This document shows positions 33,135 to 35,158 of a DNA stretch of 35,158 nucleotides, piece after piece. Where the stretch lies: the NCBI GenBank assembly GCA_964544865.1, contig CAZJDV010000015.1, positions 1 through 35,158 of the forward strand, in the 5' to 3' direction. The DNA is from CAZJDV01 sp964544865. Its GTDB lineage: Bacteria > Chloroflexota > Dehalococcoidia > Lucifugimonadales > CAJWER01. The notes beneath the pieces were generated by a model, which was given only the letters and a program-made list of their open reading frames with translations, had not been told where the DNA came from and ran no database searches. How positions within the stretch are numbered: position 1 is the first letter of the stretch; each line of letters starts with the position of its first letter. A program made the translations under genes and the position numbers.

Positions 33135-33695
33135 TTAACCCTCCTGCAGGAGAGAATCGAACTCCCGCCGGGTCGACTTATCGCTTCTCTGCTTGCCGCG
33201 GCTGGCTTTGGTGACGAGCTTGCTCCCCAGTTTCTTGACCCCTCTGAGCGACACGCACATATGCTCTGCGCTGAGAACTACGCCGACCCCATCAGGGCCG
33301 AGTGCTTCGTCGATGGCATCGGCGATCTGGCTCGTGAGCCGCTCCTGGATCTGAGGACGCCGCGCCAGGATGTCGAGGGCCCGCGCCAGCTTGCTGGCGC
33401 CCACGACGCGGCCGTTGGGAATGTAGCCGATGTCCGCGGTCCCGAAGAACGGCAGAAAGTGGTGTTCGCAGATGGAGATGAATGGGATGTCCCTGAGGAC
33501 GACCATCTCCTTGTGGTCCTCCTCGAAGCCCGTCGAAAGGACCTCCACTGGGTCTTGGCCTAGGCCCGAAAAGAACTCCTCGTACATGGCCGCCATACGT
33601 CTCGGCGTATCGGCAAGCCCCTCTCTTCCCGGGTTTTCGCCGATCGCCTCGATGATCGCGGTGGCCGATCTCTTAATCTTCTCAGTGTCGATCAG
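33135..33695 (-). CDS. folE: GTP cyclohydrolase I
   Basis: The product is 186 aa if begun at CTG 33695, which is the family's normal length. The upstream part IDTEKIKRSATAIIEAIGEN with PGREGLADTPRRMAAMYEEF is clearly coding and matches FolE, yet no ATG, GTG or TTG opens it. A TAG lies directly before the CTG, and AAGGGAAGG stands at ribosome-site distance. GTG/ATG starts further in (33596) would cut off a conserved helix. The zinc and catalytic residues are present: FISICEHHFLPFFGTADIGY (Cys-Glu-His-His), QERLTSQIADAI and VVLSAEHMCVSLRGVKK (His, Cys). It makes 7,8-dihydroneopterin triphosphate for folate or queuosine-type pathways. Confidence 0.93.
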   Translation of the reverse strand: MIDTEKIKRSATAIIEAIGENPGREGLADTPRRMAAMYEEFFSGLGQDPVEVLSTGFEEDHKEMVVLRDIPFISICEHHFLPFFGTADIGYIPNGRVVGASKLARALDILARRPQIQERLTSQIADAIDEALGPDGVGVVLSAEHMCVSLRGVKKLGSKLVTKASRGKQRSDKSTRREFDSLLQEG

Positions 33696-33911
33696 CTACC
33701 TTCCCTTCACTGTTTATGATTCCTTAGCGGCGCCAAATGGTTTACGCGGAGTAGACTCACCGTCCTTGACCAAGCAGGGCATCAGTGGGACTGGAACATT
33801 AGAGGAGGCTGGGGGCGACGCGCCTGCACGCGAGTCCGCGCCCCACCCCAGGTCGTTCGCCGGTCCGCTCCTCAAGATGACACGCTCCCACAAGGCCACA
33901 GGGAGATTGCG

Positions 33912-34560
33912 TCAGTCGTCCAAGGGCACTCCCACGCCAAGCAACTCCGAGCGAAGCCGGAGCCCGGCGGCGCCGGGCTGAATATCGAAGGCGATGGCCG
34001 TGGTCACGGTCTCGCCCGGCTCGACCCACTCCCTCGGGTCTACCATATCCGCCTGCAGAGCGAAGGCCGCCGACGCGTCGAAAGGGTGCGTCGCAAAGCT
34101 CGCGGGGGACCATTGGCGGCCCGCGCCGTCTGCCATTGTGAAGACTCCATTGACATGAAGGCCCGGCCGAAGCACCCCATTGGTTTCGTTCGTGACGTCG
34201 TAGAAGACGGCGACGAACGTGCCCTTGGCGTTGTAGGTTATGTTCGCCGGGTCGCCGGCATAGCCGGTCGCAACCAGTGGAATCGTCTCCGGCAATACAG
34301 TGAGATCTCTCTCCAGTGACAAAAATTCCAGAATGATGTTTCCCTCGAGGGGCAGCTCTCCAATAGACCCCGGCAGCGGCGAAGCATCGATCCTGAACGG
34401 TTCCCCAAGGGCGATCTGGAAGCTCATCGCCTCCAGAGACGCTGCGGTTGGCCCGGCCTCGGCCTCCTGGTCCGCCGGCGGCGAGGTGTCGTCCGATGAG
34501 CCGCAGCTCATCAGCAGCGCTAGGGGCGAACATCACGCCCAGCGGTAATCCAAAGCGCAT
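33912..34560 (-). CDS. Secreted lipoprotein with an Ig-like domain, signal peptide split by a frameshift
   Basis: About 216 aa. From ATG 34560 the text MRFGLPLGVMFA should run on as PLALLMSCGSSDD, a lipoprotein signal with Cys after MS, but a C4 run at about 34522-34525 lacks one base and breaks the frame. The mature part has an acidic, Pro-rich linker (SSDDTSPPADQEAEAGPTAA), then a beta-rich domain: GTFVAVFYDVTNETNGVLRP and VEPGETVTTAIAFDIQPGAA, which resemble DUF4352-type extracellular domains with TxTFxVTN signatures. I cannot assign a function. It may be co-transcribed with folE, 216 bp downstream. Confidence 0.65.
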
Positions 34561-34709
34561 CGCGATCCTCTTTAATCCCGGCAGCCAGGCGCCGAGTCTT
34601 CGTATGCTGCAAAGATTATACTCCAATGGCGATCGAATAGCGGCGTTGACACCCCTACGCGCCAAGGCTAGACTAAATCTGCGCCAGAATACCAATTACG
34701 AGGAACTCT

Positions 34710-35158
34710 ATGTCCCAATCATCACCTCTGGCCGGCTACCTTGCCGGCGCGGCCTCCAAGGGAGAGACGCCGGACGCCGGATTCGTCGCCTACCTTGCCT
34801 CCCTACAGCAGATCGACGCCGTGACTCCCGAAGTCGCCAAAACCATCGTGTCGGAGCTGGCTGACCAGCGGGCCAACCTGAAGATGATAGCGAGCGAGAA
34901 TTTCTCCTCTCTGGCCGTCCAGCTTGCCCAGGGGAATCTCTTTACCGACAAGTACGCCGAGGGCTACCCATTCCACCGCTTCTACGCCGGCTGCGACAAC
35001 GTCGACACCGTCGAGAGCATGGCGGCGTCTCTAGCGACGGACATATTCGGCGCGGACCACGCCTACATGCAGCCCCACTCCGGCGCCGACGCCAACCTGA
35101 TCGCCTACTGGGCCATCCTCTCCGCGCGGGTCCAGGCCCCGTTCATGGAGGCGGCGGG
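34710..35158 (+). CDS. glyA: Serine hydroxymethyltransferase, long form, 3' end outside the window
   Basis: The first 149 residues are present. GAGGA lies before ATG 34710. An N-terminal extension (SQSSPLAGYLAGAASKGETP) precedes ANLKMIASENFSSLAVQLAQ, the SHMT substrate-binding block, and GNLFTDKYAEGYPFHRFYAG with CDNVDTVE and YMQPHSGADANLIAYWAILS. In the common form the block reads LTNKYAEGYPGKRYYGG. The variant with TDKYAEG-PFHRFYAGC and the extension belongs to the longer SHMT group seen in Chlamydiae and Chloroflexota. The enzyme converts serine and tetrahydrofolate to glycine and methylene-tetrahydrofolate, fitting the folE gene nearby. Confidence 0.95.
   Translation, partial: MSQSSPLAGYLAGAASKGETPDAGFVAYLASLQQIDAVTPEVAKTIVSELADQRANLKMIASENFSSLAVQLAQGNLFTDKYAEGYPFHRFYAGCDNVDTVESMAASLATDIFGADHAYMQPHSGADANLIAYWAILSARVQAPFMEAA

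Noticed and set aside
33714..33899. 61-aa minus-strand open frame between the lipoprotein and folE
   Set aside because: No good ribosome site, no hydrophobic or domain pattern, and composition like non-coding DNA.

Overview
The window is high-GC bacterial DNA, most likely from a metagenome-derived member of Chloroflexota (SAR202/Dehalococcoidia-like). This is an inference from the gene families: a DUF1501/DUF1800 pair, a long-form GlyA, an R3H-domain AAA ATPase, an EF-P with a Gln at its tip, and a dprA-topA-xer-aroQ-pepP-efp-xseAB neighbourhood. TGA is an ordinary stop here (pdxS, xseB, aroQ and tmk end with it), so it has not been reassigned.

Layout: (1) 1-5536, minus strand: an NHL-propeller protein, a DUF1800 protein, a DUF1501 protein and a frameshifted DUF4129 membrane protein. 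(2) 5911-7549, plus strand: a deletion-scarred sensor kinase/response regulator relic, a small zinc-ribbon protein and a cytochrome c lipoprotein. (3) 7518-17192, minus strand: a long housekeeping run of two tRNA-Ser genes, a broken dprA, then topA, xer recombinase, aroQ, pepP, efp, xseA, a DUF4389 protein, xseB and a PHP phosphoesterase. (4) 17283-18930, minus strand: a glucose/sorbosone dehydrogenase-type lipoprotein and a 52-aa membrane peptide. (5) 19070-23438, minus strand: a mercury-type operon of merR, a thioredoxin-fold gene, merA, ccdA, a MerP-like HMA gene and a TlpA-like gene, behind a MerR-type operator. (6) 23511-28989, plus strand: pdxS-pdxT, a GNAT-like protein, an R3H ATPase, tmk and a PPOX-fold flavoprotein. 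(7) 29040-34560, minus strand: a CpsB/YwqE-type PHP phosphatase, a DUF502 protein, a GT4 glycosyltransferase, a FemAB-like protein, folE and a lipoprotein. (8) 34710 to the end, plus strand: the 5' part of glyA.

The most striking region is number 5. The HMA gene reads GMTCEG-TGA, so the second cysteine of the metal-binding CXXC is a TGA. The ccdA gene reads GVG-TGA-TGP, so its second redox cysteine is a TGA. Each TGA is followed at matching distance by a stem-loop with G in the apical loop, as in bacterial SECIS elements. The thioredoxin-fold gene has a third hairpin with the same geometry behind the first position of its CXXC-like site, where a TTA (Leu) stands, one base away from TGA. I read this as a selenocysteine-using mercury/thiol operon, with selenium at the metal-binding or redox positions of at least two proteins. 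No selA/B/C/D gene lies in the window.

Caution: several genes (DUF4129, ccdA, merA, merR, the 34.5-kb lipoprotein, perhaps the cytochrome) carry single-base frameshifts, many at homopolymers. These may be sequencing errors rather than decay. The dprA and kinase/regulator lesions include deletions and look more like real gene loss.
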